Part shown: positions 33,568 through 45,293 of the stretch, in pieces
Layout of the letters: every line of letters starts with the position of its first letter
Numbering within the stretch: position 1 is the first letter of the stretch
NCBI RefSeq assembly: GCF_000003195.3
Contig: NC_012873.2
Span: 48,951,166 to 49,015,165, forward strand
Origin: Sorghum bicolor
Lineage: Eukaryota; Streptophyta; Magnoliopsida; Poales; Poaceae
Length of the DNA stretch: 64,000 nt
Direction of reading: 5' to 3'
The notes under the pieces: generated by a model
Told to the model about the DNA's origin: nothing
Seen by the model: the letters and a program-made list of their open reading frames with translations, nothing else
Databases searched by the model: none
Position numbers and translations under genes: made by a program

Positions 33568-35907
33568 TGTCACACCCATATTTTAAGAACAAAATAGGAT
33601 GCATAAAAGACTCATATGTGCCCCAGGAATAGTCGCACAAATAAGTAGACAAATCTCAAATGTACCATTGCAGTGTTTATTACATAGCGAAACATAAGAA
33701 ATCACATAGTCTTATACATAAATGATAGCAAGATGTAAACAACGCTCTCGACGGAAGCTCCACACAGGGACACTGTTGACTGGTTGACTCCAAACCTAGT
33801 ACTCATAACGATAATCCTCATTCCAGTCATCTTCATTATCATATCCTGAGGTGTTGGGAAATTGCAAGAGTGAGCACATATCGTACTCAACAAGTATAAC
33901 CAGGGGTTCATGAGGCTCAAATAGCTGACACTGGTTTGACTGCATTTAGCTTTTAATAGTGGATAGCATGTTCATAATTATATAGCAATTGTCAAGGAAG
34001 CTTAAATAATCCATTAATCCCATGATCAAATGTAAGCATAATTAACTCATAGCATAAACAATAATCAAATGAACATAATAACATAACAAGCTCATCATCT
34101 TAATGTAGATGTCCCCAAGGCCGCTCCTGACCGTGAGCTCGGCTAGTATACCAGTTTTACACTCTGCAGAGGTTGTACATCTTTACCCATGAGTCATGAT
34201 TTACCCTTTCGCCCGAGGTAGCTAATCTCTTAACCCCCTTCCTAGGGAGGTCGGCAGGGATCACTATGAAGCCTTTCAAAAGTTCGTCTAACAAGTTAGG
34301 GCCGCAAGGTTTCCTTTGCGAGCAGATATAGATACCCCCCTTCCGAATGGCACAATGACGCGCAGCCTATACACATAGGGACAGGGGCTCGCACTATACC
34401 CGTGTCGGTTCAGCCCCTCCGCCCTTTCGGGTAACCTCTAACAAGCTAGAAAAGGTCTCCATACTGAGCTAAAGCCAGAGCCATTATAGCCCTCATGGTT
34501 GCACTGTTATCCCGGGTGATCACGTACAGACAAGATCTCATACAGTTATTTGTCATTCTTTTATGTTCTTTGCATAGCTATTAATCATCTTACAAGATCA
34601 TGGATTATATCAAGCACTAGCACATCTACACCAAATGCATATCAAGTAGGTAGCAAGGAATACAGGTAACAATCATCTATGATTTTGCTAAGGTCGACAA
34701 GGTGATAGCATGCATATGACATATAGGTGTAGTTATAAGTGAATAGGTAACAAGGATAATCCCAAGTTATACTTGCCTTGCTCAAAGCTCTCCTGAGCTT
34801 GCTGGTCCTCAAAAGCTTGGGCTTGGTCACCAACGTACGGCTCACCGTCTAATCCCAATCATCAATCAACAACACGCATTCCAATGGAGACAATCATACA
34901 CAAAGCAAACAAGGTATAATTAGAACATTACACCAAACAGTGGTAAAACAAATATAAAAGTTTATCAAAATATTCTACGCAGCGCTACGATCACACAAAC
35001 GTAAAGTTCACGAAAATCGGAATTAAAACGTGAGAGATATGAATTTTCTAAGATTTCCTATAAAGAAATAATTAATTAAATACTACTGCAGAATTAAAAA
35101 GTTTCAAAACAGTAAACTAATATTTCTAACATGTAGAGATCGTAAATACGAATCCAACGGAATTTGAATGGATAAAAACGGAGTTAAAACGAATATTTTA
35201 TGAGCAAAACAAAATCAGTGGCAAACTTGTAAATAGCAGAAAAAGCATTTTTTTTTTTAACCGACCGTCACCAGCTCCGGTGCGGTGGCCACCATGGCCG
35301 GAGAGCCGAAGCTCGCCGGAGCTCCTCGACTTCTCCTTTCCGAGCACCGTTTTTTGAAAGGAAAATACCGGGATGAAGAGGAGCTCACCACGATCTCGTC
35401 TAAGCGCTTGGTTGGGTCCGAGAGAGAACGGAGAGGGCTTGCCACGGAGAGGAACAAGATCGGCCACGCCGAGATCCGAACTCCAGAGAATACGGCGACT
35501 AGGGCTCGGTTTCACAACTTGGATGCAAAGAGGGAGCCGCGGGGTTTACCTAGGGCTTTATAGGGGCTTGATTTGCACAAAAGGCAAGAGAATCCCGCTG
35601 TTCCCGGGATTGAGTCGTCCGGTTCGTGAGTCCGGGTCGACTACGAACAGAGGTAGGGGACGAGCGTTTTTTTTTTTCAAATCTTTTTTTCAAAAAGGAT
35701 TTTGGGGACAATTAAATACAAACCAAATACAATCAACACAAAATAAACTATGTCTCAGCATGAATGCACATAATCATGTTACTAAGCTTATGATAATTTT
35801 TAATTTTCACAAAAATTGTTTATTTGCTACATTAAATGCTCACTAAAATTCTTAAATAACTCAAATTAAATCCTATTAATTAAAATTCAAAATTTTAGGG
35901 TGTTACA
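33568..35907 (-). repeat. 3' LTR of the young Gypsy element
   Basis: It begins TGTCACACCC and ends GGGTGTTACA. It is the 3' LTR because the coding strand is minus and the polypurine tract adjoins its right edge. A TATAAA for the minus strand lies at 35557-35562, followed by a GC-rich leader. Confidence 0.95.
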
Positions 35908-35924
35908 AACTCTACCCCCCTTAA
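35908..35924 (-). promoter_or_regulatory. Polypurine tract
   Basis: On the minus strand it reads aaggggggtagagtt, next to the 3' LTR. This is the expected primer site for plus-strand synthesis. Confidence 0.8.
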
Positions 35925-36087
35925 AAGAATCTCGTCCTCGAGATTGAGCAGTGTATAAACAAACCACTTGTGGATTTGATTCTCTCCAATCCTCTTCTCT
36001 TTCCCAAGTTGTTTCTCCTCGTGAAAACCAATCCCATTGCACTAGCAATTTCATGTCTCTAGTCGAGTAACATACCTGGTAACTCAT
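35925..36087 (-). pseudogene. Chromodomain remnant of integrase
   Basis: A short frame reads KLLVQWDWFSRGETTWEREEDW, the end of a chromodomain as found at the integrase C-terminus of chromoviruses. It follows almost directly after the end of the protease frame, so it marks the right side of a large internal deletion. Confidence 0.7.
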
Positions 36088-37591
36088 TTGAAAATTTATT
36101 CCCTACACAGTCGTCAAGATCAACACCATCATCCAGCTGATTCACTGTAGCTGTGGGTGGAGCCTGCACTGCTACATCCACACTGATTCTCTCTCCCTTA
36201 GGTGTTGTCACAACTACTACTTTCTCTTTGCACTTAATTTCCGTAGCATATTTCTTCATCCAATCCAAACCCAATATCACATCTATGCCTGAGGTTCTCA
36301 TAACCATGGGACTAACAGGGAAATCTACCCCCCTTAAAGAAAGACTTGCTGAGGGGCAACAATATGAAACTGGTATAGTCCCTCCCGGTGAGTTTACTAG
36401 CATATGGGTTTTCAGGGCAACTAGTGGTATGCTGTGAACTCTAACAAATGCTTGTGATATGAATGTATGCGAAGCTCCAGAATCAAATAAAACTGTAGCG
36501 GGAATAGAGTTGATACTGAACGTACCCATCATAATCTCCGGTCCCTCTTGTACTGTCTCTGCAGCCACATGGTTCACCTTTGCTCCATGAGAATTAGACT
36601 TTTGGTTGTTGTTCCGCTGGTTGAATCTCTCCGGGCAATCATATGACATATGACCTTCTTTCCCACAGCGAAAACACCTAGTAGGGGTATTGGGAGCACT
36701 TCTCTTCATAGAGGTGGCATTTGAATCTCCGGAGCGGGAAGTCTGCTGTCCACTCTGTTGATGATTAGGATTACGCTGAGATTGTTGGTTGCGATCCCAT
36801 TGACTAACTGGTCCTTGGAACCTCTGTTGATTGCTCTGCTGAGAATTGAAACGTTGGCGGTTGTTGCCTCCAGACCCTTGTGCTAGCATCCTCCTCTTCT
36901 TATCCTGACCTTTGCGCATGTTATCCAACACAATGGCACGGTTCACCAGAGCCTGGAATGTAGGGTAGGTATTTCCAGCCAGTTGCAATCTGAGTTCATA
37001 GTAAAGACCTTTCATGAAGAGACGTTGTTTGTCAGCATCTTCTCTGACTTCGTTTGGAGCATAGCGAGCCAACTGCTCAAACATGTCATGATACTCAGCC
37101 ACAGACATAGAACCCATCCTGAGAGATCTGAATTCTTCCTGCTTGAGCTCCATCATTCCTTCATTGATATGTCGTGCTCTAAAGTCTCTGCAAAATTCTA
37201 ACCAAGTGACAGGGGGAGCATTGTTGGGACGAGCAGCTTGATATGACTCCCACCAGGTCTGAGCTGCTCCCTGAAGTTGTCCAGAAGCATACAACACCTT
37301 CTCTAAGTCATTGCACTGTGCTATGTTTAGTTGCCTCTCCACAGCACGTAACCAATCATCCGCCTCCATGGGGTCCGCTGAGTGTGTAAATACCGGAGGT
37401 CTTCCCTTCATGAATTCCCCCCGCTTATCTCTCACATGAACAGGTGGTGATGTTGGTGGAGGTTGTTGTTGTAGGTGTTGCATGAAGACGTGCATCATCT
37501 GATTCTGAGTTTGCATAAGTTCCTCCACAGTAATTGGGGCATTGTCACCATTGCCACGGCCTCTGCCTCTGCCTCTTCCCCTTGCTGCCAT
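36059..37591 (-). CDS. Gag-protease polyprotein of the young Gypsy element
   Basis: The likely start is the ATG at 37589-37591 (MAARGRGRG); two further ATGs lie just upstream, up to 37615. In order the protein has an RGRGRG-rich N-terminus, a Gypsy gag core (PMEADDWLRAVERQL, WWESYQAAR, SVAEYHDMFEQLARYAP), a basic Q/N-rich stretch and one CCHC zinc knuckle (CFRCGKEGHMSYDC). An aspartic protease follows (LFDSGASHTFIS, ILGLDWM). The frame is intact for about 510 codons and ends soon after NELPGM, the point where RT should begin. Gag forms the virus-like particle and the protease would process polyproteins. An intact gag in a pol-less element suggests selection for packaging or simply youth. Confidence 0.9.
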   Translation of the reverse strand: MAARGRGRGRGRGNGDNAPITVEELMQTQNQMMHVFMQHLQQQPPPTSPPVHVRDKRGEFMKGRPPVFTHSADPMEADDWLRAVERQLNIAQCNDLEKVLYASGQLQGAAQTWWESYQAARPNNAPPVTWLEFCRDFRARHINEGMMELKQEEFRSLRMGSMSVAEYHDMFEQLARYAPNEVREDADKQRLFMKGLYYELRLQLAGNTYPTFQALVNRAIVLDNMRKGQDKKRRMLAQGSGGNNRQRFNSQQSNQQRFQGPVSQWDRNQQSQRNPNHQQSGQQTSRSGDSNATSMKRSAPNTPTRCFRCGKEGHMSYDCPERFNQRNNNQKSNSHGAKVNHVAAETVQEGPEIMMGTFSINSIPATVLFDSGASHTFISQAFVRVHSIPLVALKTHMLVNSPGGTIPVSYCCPSASLSLRGVDFPVSPMVMRTSGIDVILGLDWMKKYATEIKCKEKVVVVTTPKGERISVDVAVQAPPTATVNQLDDGVDLDDCVGNKFSNELPGMLLD

Positions 37592-37615
37592 CTGCATTCC
37601 AAGGTATATAAACAC

Positions 37616-38509
37616 ATCTTAGTAATGTCCAACATGACAATTACAAGAGTTAACCGAATCTGAAATTTTCTGGGTAACATCCAACATCAGCAGATCAGAA
37701 AATCAGTAATATCTCGAGTTCCAGAATTCAAAAGGATACATGTTGTACACCGTTGGAAAGATAAAGAAATTGTCTACAACTTTCATTTAGATCATATTAC
37801 CAGATTCCAACGTGAGGTTAACCAAAAACTGGGTACAACCGAAACTGTTCCAGAATTCCAGACTGCGCAGAAACCTCAACTGTAAACAGTCATAACTCTC
37901 AGCTCATAATCGATGATATGGTCATTCTTGCGGCATTGGAAAGATATGGAAGTCTACTTGTTCCCAGAAAAATTTGATGGACATTGCATGAACAGATTTT
38001 GAGATGTACCAGATTCATTGCAGACTGCTCCATAAAACAGCAAAGGACAGAAACAGAATTTTAACCAACCCCAACTATTTAGCTCATTAATCCTTATGCC
38101 TTAAGCCTATAAACTAAATGAAATTGTAGAGGAAATCCACAAGATCATTGCACTCATTACAAAGATCCAAATCAAGCATAAGCATAATAACAAACCAAAC
38201 CAAGCATCAAAGGTTCACATTTCAAGCATTAACTCAACTTGCGGTACTATCGTTCTCTTCCTATTAAGGGCAAAGATTCCTAAAATTCTCTTTCAACTAT
38301 GTAAGCAGGTGGTAAGAGAAGGTTCTAAAAGCATGTTCAAAGCAAGGAGTGGGGATGAGAACAAGTCTTTAAGATAAGCAACAAGGTGAAGATGAATAGG
38401 ATATAGTGTAGAAGAAAATATCAAGGTTTTTAGAGCAAGGATTTTATAGCAATTTCAAAACCTTAAGACGACCAATTTCTAACTAGGCTTGCGTCCGACA
38501 GTCAACAAA
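37616..38509 (-). other. 5' untranslated internal region of the young Gypsy element
   Basis: This lies between the primer-binding site and gag. No open frame with recognisable features was found. Confidence 0.6.
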
Positions 38510-38521
38510 GCTCTGATACCA
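38510..38521 (-). promoter_or_regulatory. Primer-binding site, initiator tRNA-Met
   Basis: The minus strand reads TGGTATCAGAGC, complementary to the 3' end of initiator tRNA-Met, three bases from the 5' LTR. Confidence 0.9.
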
Positions 38522-38524
38522 ATT

Positions 38525-40864
38525 TGTCACACCCATATTTTAAGAACAAAATAGGATGCATAAAAGACTCATATGTGCCCCAGGAATAGTCGCACAAATA
38601 AGTAGACAAATCTCAAATGTACCATTGCAGTGTTTATTACATAGCGAAACATAAGAAATCACATAGTCTTATACATAAATGATAGCAAGATGTAAACAAC
38701 GCTCTCGACGGAAGCTCCACACAGGGACACTGTTGACTGGTTGACTCCAAACCTAGTACTCATAACGATAATCCTCATTCCAGTCATCTTCATTATCATA
38801 TCCTGAGGTGTTGGGAAATTGCAAGAGTGAGCACATATCGTACTCAACAAGTATAACCAGGGGTTCATGAGGCTCAAATAGCTGACACTGGTTTGACTGC
38901 ATTTAGCTTTTAATAGTGGATAGCATGTTCATAATTATATAGCAATTGTCAAGGAAGCTTAAATAATCCATTAATCCCATGATCAAATGTAAGCATAATT
39001 AACTCATAGCATAAACAATAATCAAATGAACATAATAACATAACAAGCTCATCATCTTAATGTAGATGTCCCCAAGGCCGCTCCTGACCGTGAGCTCGGC
39101 TAGTATACCAGTTTTACACTCTGCAGAGGTTGTACATCTTTACCCATGAGTCATGATTTACCCTTTCGCCCGAGGTAGCTAATCTCTTAACCCCCTTCCT
39201 AGGGAGGTCGGCAGGGATCACTATGAAGCCTTTCAAAAGTTCGTCTAACAAGTTAGGGCCGCAAGGTTTCCTTTGCGAGCAGATATAGATACCCCCCTTC
39301 CGAATGGCACAATGACGCGCAGCCTATACACATAGGGACAGGGGCTCGCACTATACCCGTGTCGGTTCAGCCCCTCCGCCCTTTCGGGTAACCTCTAACA
39401 AGCTAGAAAAGGTCTCCATACTGAGCTAAAGCCAGAGCCATTATAGCCCTCATGGTTGCACTGTTATCCCGGGTGATCACGTACAGACAAGATCTCATAC
39501 AGTTATTTGTCATTCTTTTATGTTCTTTGCATAGCTATTAATCATCTTACAAGATCATGGATTATATCAAGCACTAGCACATCTACACCAAATGCATATC
39601 AAGTAGGTAGCAAGGAATACAGGTAACAATCATCTATGATTTTGCTAAGGTCGACAAGGTGATAGCATGCATATGACATATAGGTGTAGTTATAAGTGAA
39701 TAGGTAACAAGGATAATCCCAAGTTATACTTGCCTTGCTCAAAGCTCTCCTGAGCTTGCTGGTCCTCAAAAGCTTGGGCTTGGTCACCAACGTACGGCTC
39801 ACCGTCTAATCCCAATCATCAATCAACAACACGCATTCCAATGGAGACAATCATACACAAAGCAAACAAGGTATAATTAGAACATTACACCAAACAGTGG
39901 TAAAACAAATATAAAAGTTTATCAAAATATTCTACGCAGCGCTACGATCACACAAACGTAAAGTTCACGAAAATCGGAATTAAAACGTGAGAGATATGAA
40001 TTTTCTAAGATTTCCTATAAAGAAATAATTAATTAAATACTACTGCAGAATTAAAAAGTTTCAAAACAGTAAACTAATATTTCTAACATGTAGAGATCGT
40101 AAATACGAATCCAACGGAATTTGAATGGATAAAAACGGAGTTAAAACGAATATTTTATGAGCAAAACAAAATCAGTGGCAAACTTGTAAATAGCAGAAAA
40201 AGCATTTTTTTTTTTAACCGACCGTCACCAGCTCCGGTGCGGTGGCCACCATGGCCGGAGAGCCGAAGCTCGCCGGAGCTCCTCGACTTCTCCTTTCCGA
40301 GCACCGTTTTTTGAAAGGAAAATACCGGGATGAAGAGGAGCTCACCACGATCTCGTCTAAGCGCTTGGTTGGGTCCGAGAGAGAACGGAGAGGGCTTGCC
40401 ACGGAGAGGAACAAGATCGGCCACGCCGAGATCCGAACTCCAGAGAATACGGCGACTAGGGCTCGGTTTCACAACTTGGATGCAAAGAGGGAGCCGCGGG
40501 GTTTACCTAGGGCTTTATAGGGGCTTGATTTGCACAAAAGGCAAGAGAATCCCGCTGTTCCCGGGATTGAGTCGTCCGGTTCGTGAGTCCGGGTCGACTA
40601 CGAACAGAGGTAGGGGACGAGCGTTTTTTTTTTTCAAATCTTTTTTTCAAAAAGGATTTTGGGGACAATTAAATACAAACCAAATACAATCAACACAAAA
40701 TAAACTATGTCTCAGCATGAATGCACATAATCATGTTACTAAGCTTATGATAATTTTTAATTTTCACAAAAATTGTTTATTTGCTACATTAAATGCTCAC
40801 TAAAATTCTTAAATAACTCAAATTAAATCCTATTAATTAAAATTCAAAATTTTAGGGTGTTACA
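38525..40864 (-). repeat. 5' LTR of the young Gypsy element
   Basis: Same length as the 3' LTR and no difference was noticed. The minus-strand TATAAA lies at 40514-40519. Confidence 0.95.
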
Positions 40865-40951
40865 ATATATAATTTGTGACTTATGTGTGCGACTGCCCTG
40901 GGCACACATGAGTTTATGTATTCAATTTCTTCTTTGAAATTGGGTATGACA
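40865..40951 (+). mobile_element. Old Gypsy LTR, right part
   Basis: It starts with the ATATA target duplication and ends ttgggtatgaca. It parallels the reverse complement of the first 90 bases of the young LTR (tgtgcgact ... ctggg-cacatatgag), showing that the young element landed close to the end of an inverted relative. Confidence 0.75.
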
Positions 40952-41985
40952 TAAACAAGGCCATAAAAAAGACCGTGTAGTGTAATCACTACTTCAATGC
41001 TAAAATCACACTGTTGTAAAAAAATGCTAGAATCAGACCAGATAGACAGTGTTAGGAAGATATCACAGTCGGGTCAAGTCTAGACCTGACCGTGAGGATG
41101 AAGTTCACTGTTGGGTCGGCCTCTATGCGACAATAAGAGTATATGTGATACTCACTTCAATGACTTCAACCTAGTAATCATCTTCATTTTCTAATATTAT
41201 GGGCTTTGTTGTGGTATCTCCAAATGACTATAAGTTCATTGATTTTGATCAGATGGTCACAATGATTATTACTCCTAAGATGTAATAGATGAAATGTATA
41301 TTTATTAATTTTTTATATTATAATAGATAAAATGTATATTTATTATTTGTTTATATTATAAAATATGATAAATAAGAAAAGTTTTAGGTATAGAATTTTT
41401 TCTAAGATATGATTGATATATCTATGATCTGATAGATATGGTAAATCTTTTTTATTTTATAACTTTGGACATGATATATTTTGATTTGCATTAAATTTTT
41501 AGCGTGTGTATGCATTTTAGGTGAGAGTGGATACGTGACATGATTTTTACCGTGTGTATGCAAATTTTTTAGCGTGACATAATAAAGTTTTATGTGCAAT
41601 ATGATTTGCATGTGCGTGCTTGTATTAGCGTGTGCATGCATTTTAGGTGAGTGGATACGTGACATGCATGCATATGATTACCTTGTGATGCGTGTTTTAG
41701 GTGAGTGGATAGCATGTTAGTGCATGTAACGTAATTTCATTTGTAACTTTAGAATTGGAGAAAAATATGTTTGTAACTTAAGGATTTGATAAAATTTTCT
41801 ATGTTAGATATTAATTTAGTGACATTTTCTTTAATTGCTGGAAGCTCTAATACTGATACAAACTATATCAATCATTGATATTTTACTGGAAACATGATAC
41901 ATATTATATGTGTATATGAATCGAATAGTTTCAATTTAAATTTATATTTGATATCAACTTGATTTTGAAGACAACAAATATCTAC
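40952..41985. other. AT-rich intergenic DNA with a diffuse repeat
   Basis: No gene was recognised. Between 41497 and 41720 the phrases gcgtgtg-atgcattttaggtgag and gtggatacgtgacatg recur three times with drift. Confidence 0.5.
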
Positions 41986-41988
41986 TTA

Positions 41989-42232
41989 GGCCTTGTTTAG
42001 TTTACTCCAAAAATAAAAAAACTTTTCAAGATTCTCTGTCACACCGAATTTTGCAACATATGCATTAAGCATTAAATATAGATGAAAACAAAAACTAATT
42101 GCATAATTTGTCTGTAAATCACGAGACGAATCTTTTAAGCCTAGTTACTCCATGATTAGACAATATTTGTCAAATAACAACGAAAGTGCTACAGTGTCAA
42201 AATCCAAAAACTTTTTGGATCTAAACAAGGCC
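41989..42232. mobile_element. MITE of the GGCCTTGTTTAG family
   Basis: This 244-bp element starts GGCCTTGTTTAG and ends CTAAACAAGGCC. It is flanked by TTA (41986-41988) and TGA (42233-42235), consistent with a 3-bp PIF/Harbinger-like target site with one change. It has the internal phrases gagacgaatcttttaagcc and gctacagtgtc. Confidence 0.85.
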
Positions 42233-42235
42233 TGA

Positions 42236-42592
42236 GGCCAGTCTCAGTGGCCCGTTTCAATGCACTATTTTCAAAACAAATCTGCTGACAGAGCATCAAT
42301 GAAACGAACAATGAAACAACCTCCACAATGCATGAGTTTTACCTTGACGTTTCCTAGGCTGAGCAAAGCATTTAATTACTGCAAAATGTTGGATCACATG
42401 CAAGATGGTGAAACAATTTAGTCCTCAGTGGGGATTTTATCCCATTTCACCGCGTGGGAAACAACACCCGCGGAGTTTCACCATGGTGAAACTACTTCTT
42501 TCTCTCTCCTCTTCGTTTCATGCAAAAAGTGTAGTTATGGCGCTCTAATAAATATGTATGACATCGTGGTGAAACCCCTACTGAGACTGGCC
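42236..42592. mobile_element. mPing/Tourist-like MITE
   Basis: This 357-bp element has the inverted repeat GGCCAGTCTCAGTGG ... CTACTGAGACTGGCC, close to the mPing end GGCCAGTCACAATGG. It is flanked by TGA (42233-42235) and TAA (42593-42595). It shares the 3-bp site with the neighbouring MITE. Confidence 0.85.
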
Positions 42593-42595
42593 TAA

Positions 42596-43152
42596 GGCCC
42601 TTCCAAAAACTTTATCTATTATTTTATTAAATACAAATAATTGTGCATGTGGGGAATCGGCCCTTCCTGAACTAATATTTCCTCCCGTCATTAGGAGGAT
42701 GTGGCGAGATTTTATTTTGATTTCCTAGAATATTTAATTTATTAAGTAATTTGTACATATGAAAAATCAATGGCTTATTGTATTAATTTAAAATATTACC
42801 TCCTCTAAGATAAGTTTGTACCTTAGCATTGCTCTTCTGTTGGTACATTTTACATTCAAAATTATTAGTGCATCACATGTATCAAACTAGCATCAACACT
42901 ATACTATAATTACAGCAAGATCAAATCTCCATCATATGATTCGAATGAATGTGTCATAATTGAAAAAACATCCATAATAGATAGAGATGAAGCCAATCCA
43001 AAGTGTCATAAACTACAAACTAAAGTTCATACAAACATAATTGCACATGATGACATTAATAGAAACCAAGTGGACGACAAACACTACTAGTAGTTATAAC
43101 TCTCTCCAGTCCAGTTTATAAAACATGACATAGTCTCTCAAATTAGAATTTG
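42596..43152. other. Intergenic, nothing recognised
   Basis: AT-rich and non-coding; no terminal repeats or domains were seen. Confidence 0.4.
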
Positions 43153-43157
43153 ACCAT

Positions 43158-43571
43158 TGTGAGGGTATAAAACCCAATATTTTCATGGCTCGATATGGGC
43201 TACTTCATCGGAGATGGCCCGGCCCATAAGATGAAGACGTGCGGCGCACGATGCTGGTCGACGTGCACTGCAAGACTAAAAGAAAATATTATACCAAATA
43301 GGATACTTTATTTGTAATACTGTCCCTTCATAGTGTATATATAAGGAGGGGCAGGGGTCCCCTACAACGCAGCTCAACACATCACATCTCGTATCATCAA
43401 TATAATTGGACGCATGGCGTAGGTATTACGCCCTCACGACGGCCTAACCTGAATAAAATCTTTGTCTTTGTCTTGTGTCATTATCTAGTTCGTAGCTTGC
43501 GCACCTGTGTGCTGACAATCTACTACCTTAGGCATACCCCTAGGTAGACTGCAGACCATATTTTATCGACA
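43158..43571 (+). mobile_element. Solo LTR, 414 bp, TSD ACCAT
   Basis: It starts TGTGAGGGTATAAAACCC and ends TTTATCGACA, flanked by ACCAT at 43153-43157 and 43572-43576. An LTR promoter (tatatataaggagggg) lies at about 43337-43350. There is no internal region. Its start and end resemble short Gypsy LTRs of grasses. Confidence 0.9.
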
Positions 43572-43780
43572 ACCATGTATTTATTTTATATTATAATTTT
43601 TATGATTATAAAATAATGATCAATTGATAGTATATTATATTATTATAAATCTAATATCAAGTTTGTACTAGAATAGTTAGAAATTGGGGTCTAATTATTT
43701 ATAAAATATTATAAAGATCTTGATATACATGTATACTTTATAAATTGGCTTTGAGAATGACGTGCGGGTGAAATATGATA

Positions 43781-44022
43781 TTCCCTTCATTCCAAATTAT
43801 AAGTTATTTTAAGAATCTTGGAGTGTCAAAACATCTCAAGTTTGATCAAATTTATATCATAATATAATAATATTTATGATACTAACTAAGTATTGTTTAG
43901 GTTTTTTTATTAATTATATTTTCATAGTAATATATATTTAATGTCATAATTTTTTCTATTTTTCTATAATTTTTGTTAAACTTGAGTTGAAATGGTTTAT
44001 AAATTGGCCGGGATCGACAGAG
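43781..44022. mobile_element. Decayed Stowaway-like MITE
   Basis: The left end ttcccttcattccaaattataag and the right end cttataaattgg-type repeat (ggtttataaattggccgggatc) are inverted relatives. TA flanks are present at 43779-43780 and 44023-44024. The core is AT-rich. Confidence 0.55.
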
Positions 44023-44024
44023 TA

Positions 44025-45293
44025 CTACGGATGAAATATGACCCCGCACATGACCTGACTCAACAGTCAACACCATCGCGCTCCTCGACCCGAAGACACC
44101 TGCGGATCAATATTTCACTGCACATGCCTGCTGCAACTGCAACCGCACTGCATCTGCACAGATGTAGGCATGCACATGCATGTATCTCCTGCAGTGCACA
44201 GCTGGAAAGGTATGGTCTCCGATCGGCTAGTCGTCATGTATAATATAACAATATGATTGTGTCAACTGTGTTGTTTTATTTTTTATTTTTTGAGAAACTT
44301 GTGTCAACTGTTGTTGTTGGTAGCAGCGGTCAAGCAGGTGCGGTGCCGCGGTCAGGACGGATCCATATGACTTGGTCGGTGAGGGTGTGGGCCAGCCCTC
44401 TGCCGCCGGTCTCTTGACACGTTCGCCATGTATATTGATGGATCCATTCATTTGCGTTGCGCAGCACAAAATGTCAACCCGACGAAGGCTCACTGATAAA
44501 AATCGACAGGCTCCTCCTAATCCGTCCATCTCCTATTTTTCTGCCACGTACAGCTTTCAGTTACTAGCTGTCTCTCTGGCTTGAATTGTGTTTTAGCTGA
44601 ACCCGGATCGCTGACACGAGATCATTCTAAACACACCCCCATCGATCGTGTGTAACCCACAGCTTTATATGTATATATGTGTCGGCCATGATGCAGCAGT
44701 CATCAGGAGGGAGAGAAAAAAAAAACAGATGTAATAGTTTTGACCAGTCTCCAAGTTACGGTTTAGTGTCGTCGGACATGATGCATGATGAGCTAGTGAA
44801 GACCCGGAAAACTGTATCGCGTAGCTAGCTCAAAAGTCTTTGTCCCACCACGCACGCTTTGCTAGCTAGTTCTACTCTTGTGGACTCCTAGTGTACTATT
44901 ACTATAGGTGATCTATATACTCCATTTAGTCCAAGATCTTGTTCCGCGCGGTTTTCCCAATAGCTTCAAGATCTATCTGAAGTTGATTTGTATCAAACGG
45001 GTATTTTTAAAATAGTTTCACGGATGAAGATTCAGAAAACACACTCTCACAAGAATTGAAAGGTATGGGACGAATAAATTAAAAATGACAACTTCTCCTA
45101 GCTCCTAGCCCTTGTGGGCCAAAACATCCCCATGTATGGTCGCATTTGCCCTAGGGCGCCCTAGGGAGAGACGGAGGGCACAACCAAAACCGTTGAGTCG
45201 CCGTAGTGCAACGCAGGTAGGGAGAGCCTCTGGTCGTCGCTAGAGCTCTGGCGCTAGATCTCGGGTGTGGGAAGGGGCACTGTTTTTTAGGAA
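44025..45293. other. Intergenic, no gene recognised
   Basis: Open frames at 43992-44243, 44227-44529 and 44372-44584 overlap on both strands and show no domain. Confidence 0.4.

Larger units (their letters stand above)
33568..40864 (-). mobile_element. Young non-autonomous Gypsy chromovirus derivative
   Basis: The element is 7,297 bp, flanked by ATATA on both sides. The LTRs at 33568-35907 and 38525-40864 are both 2,340 bp. All landmarks are offset by exactly 4,957 bp and every stretch compared was identical. The internal 2.6 kb, read on the minus strand, has an initiator-tRNA-Met primer-binding site, a gag-protease frame, a chromodomain scrap and a polypurine tract. Reverse transcriptase, RNase H and the integrase core are absent. 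It must have been mobilised by proteins from a relative. It is inserted inside an older inverted LTR of the same family. Confidence 0.95.
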
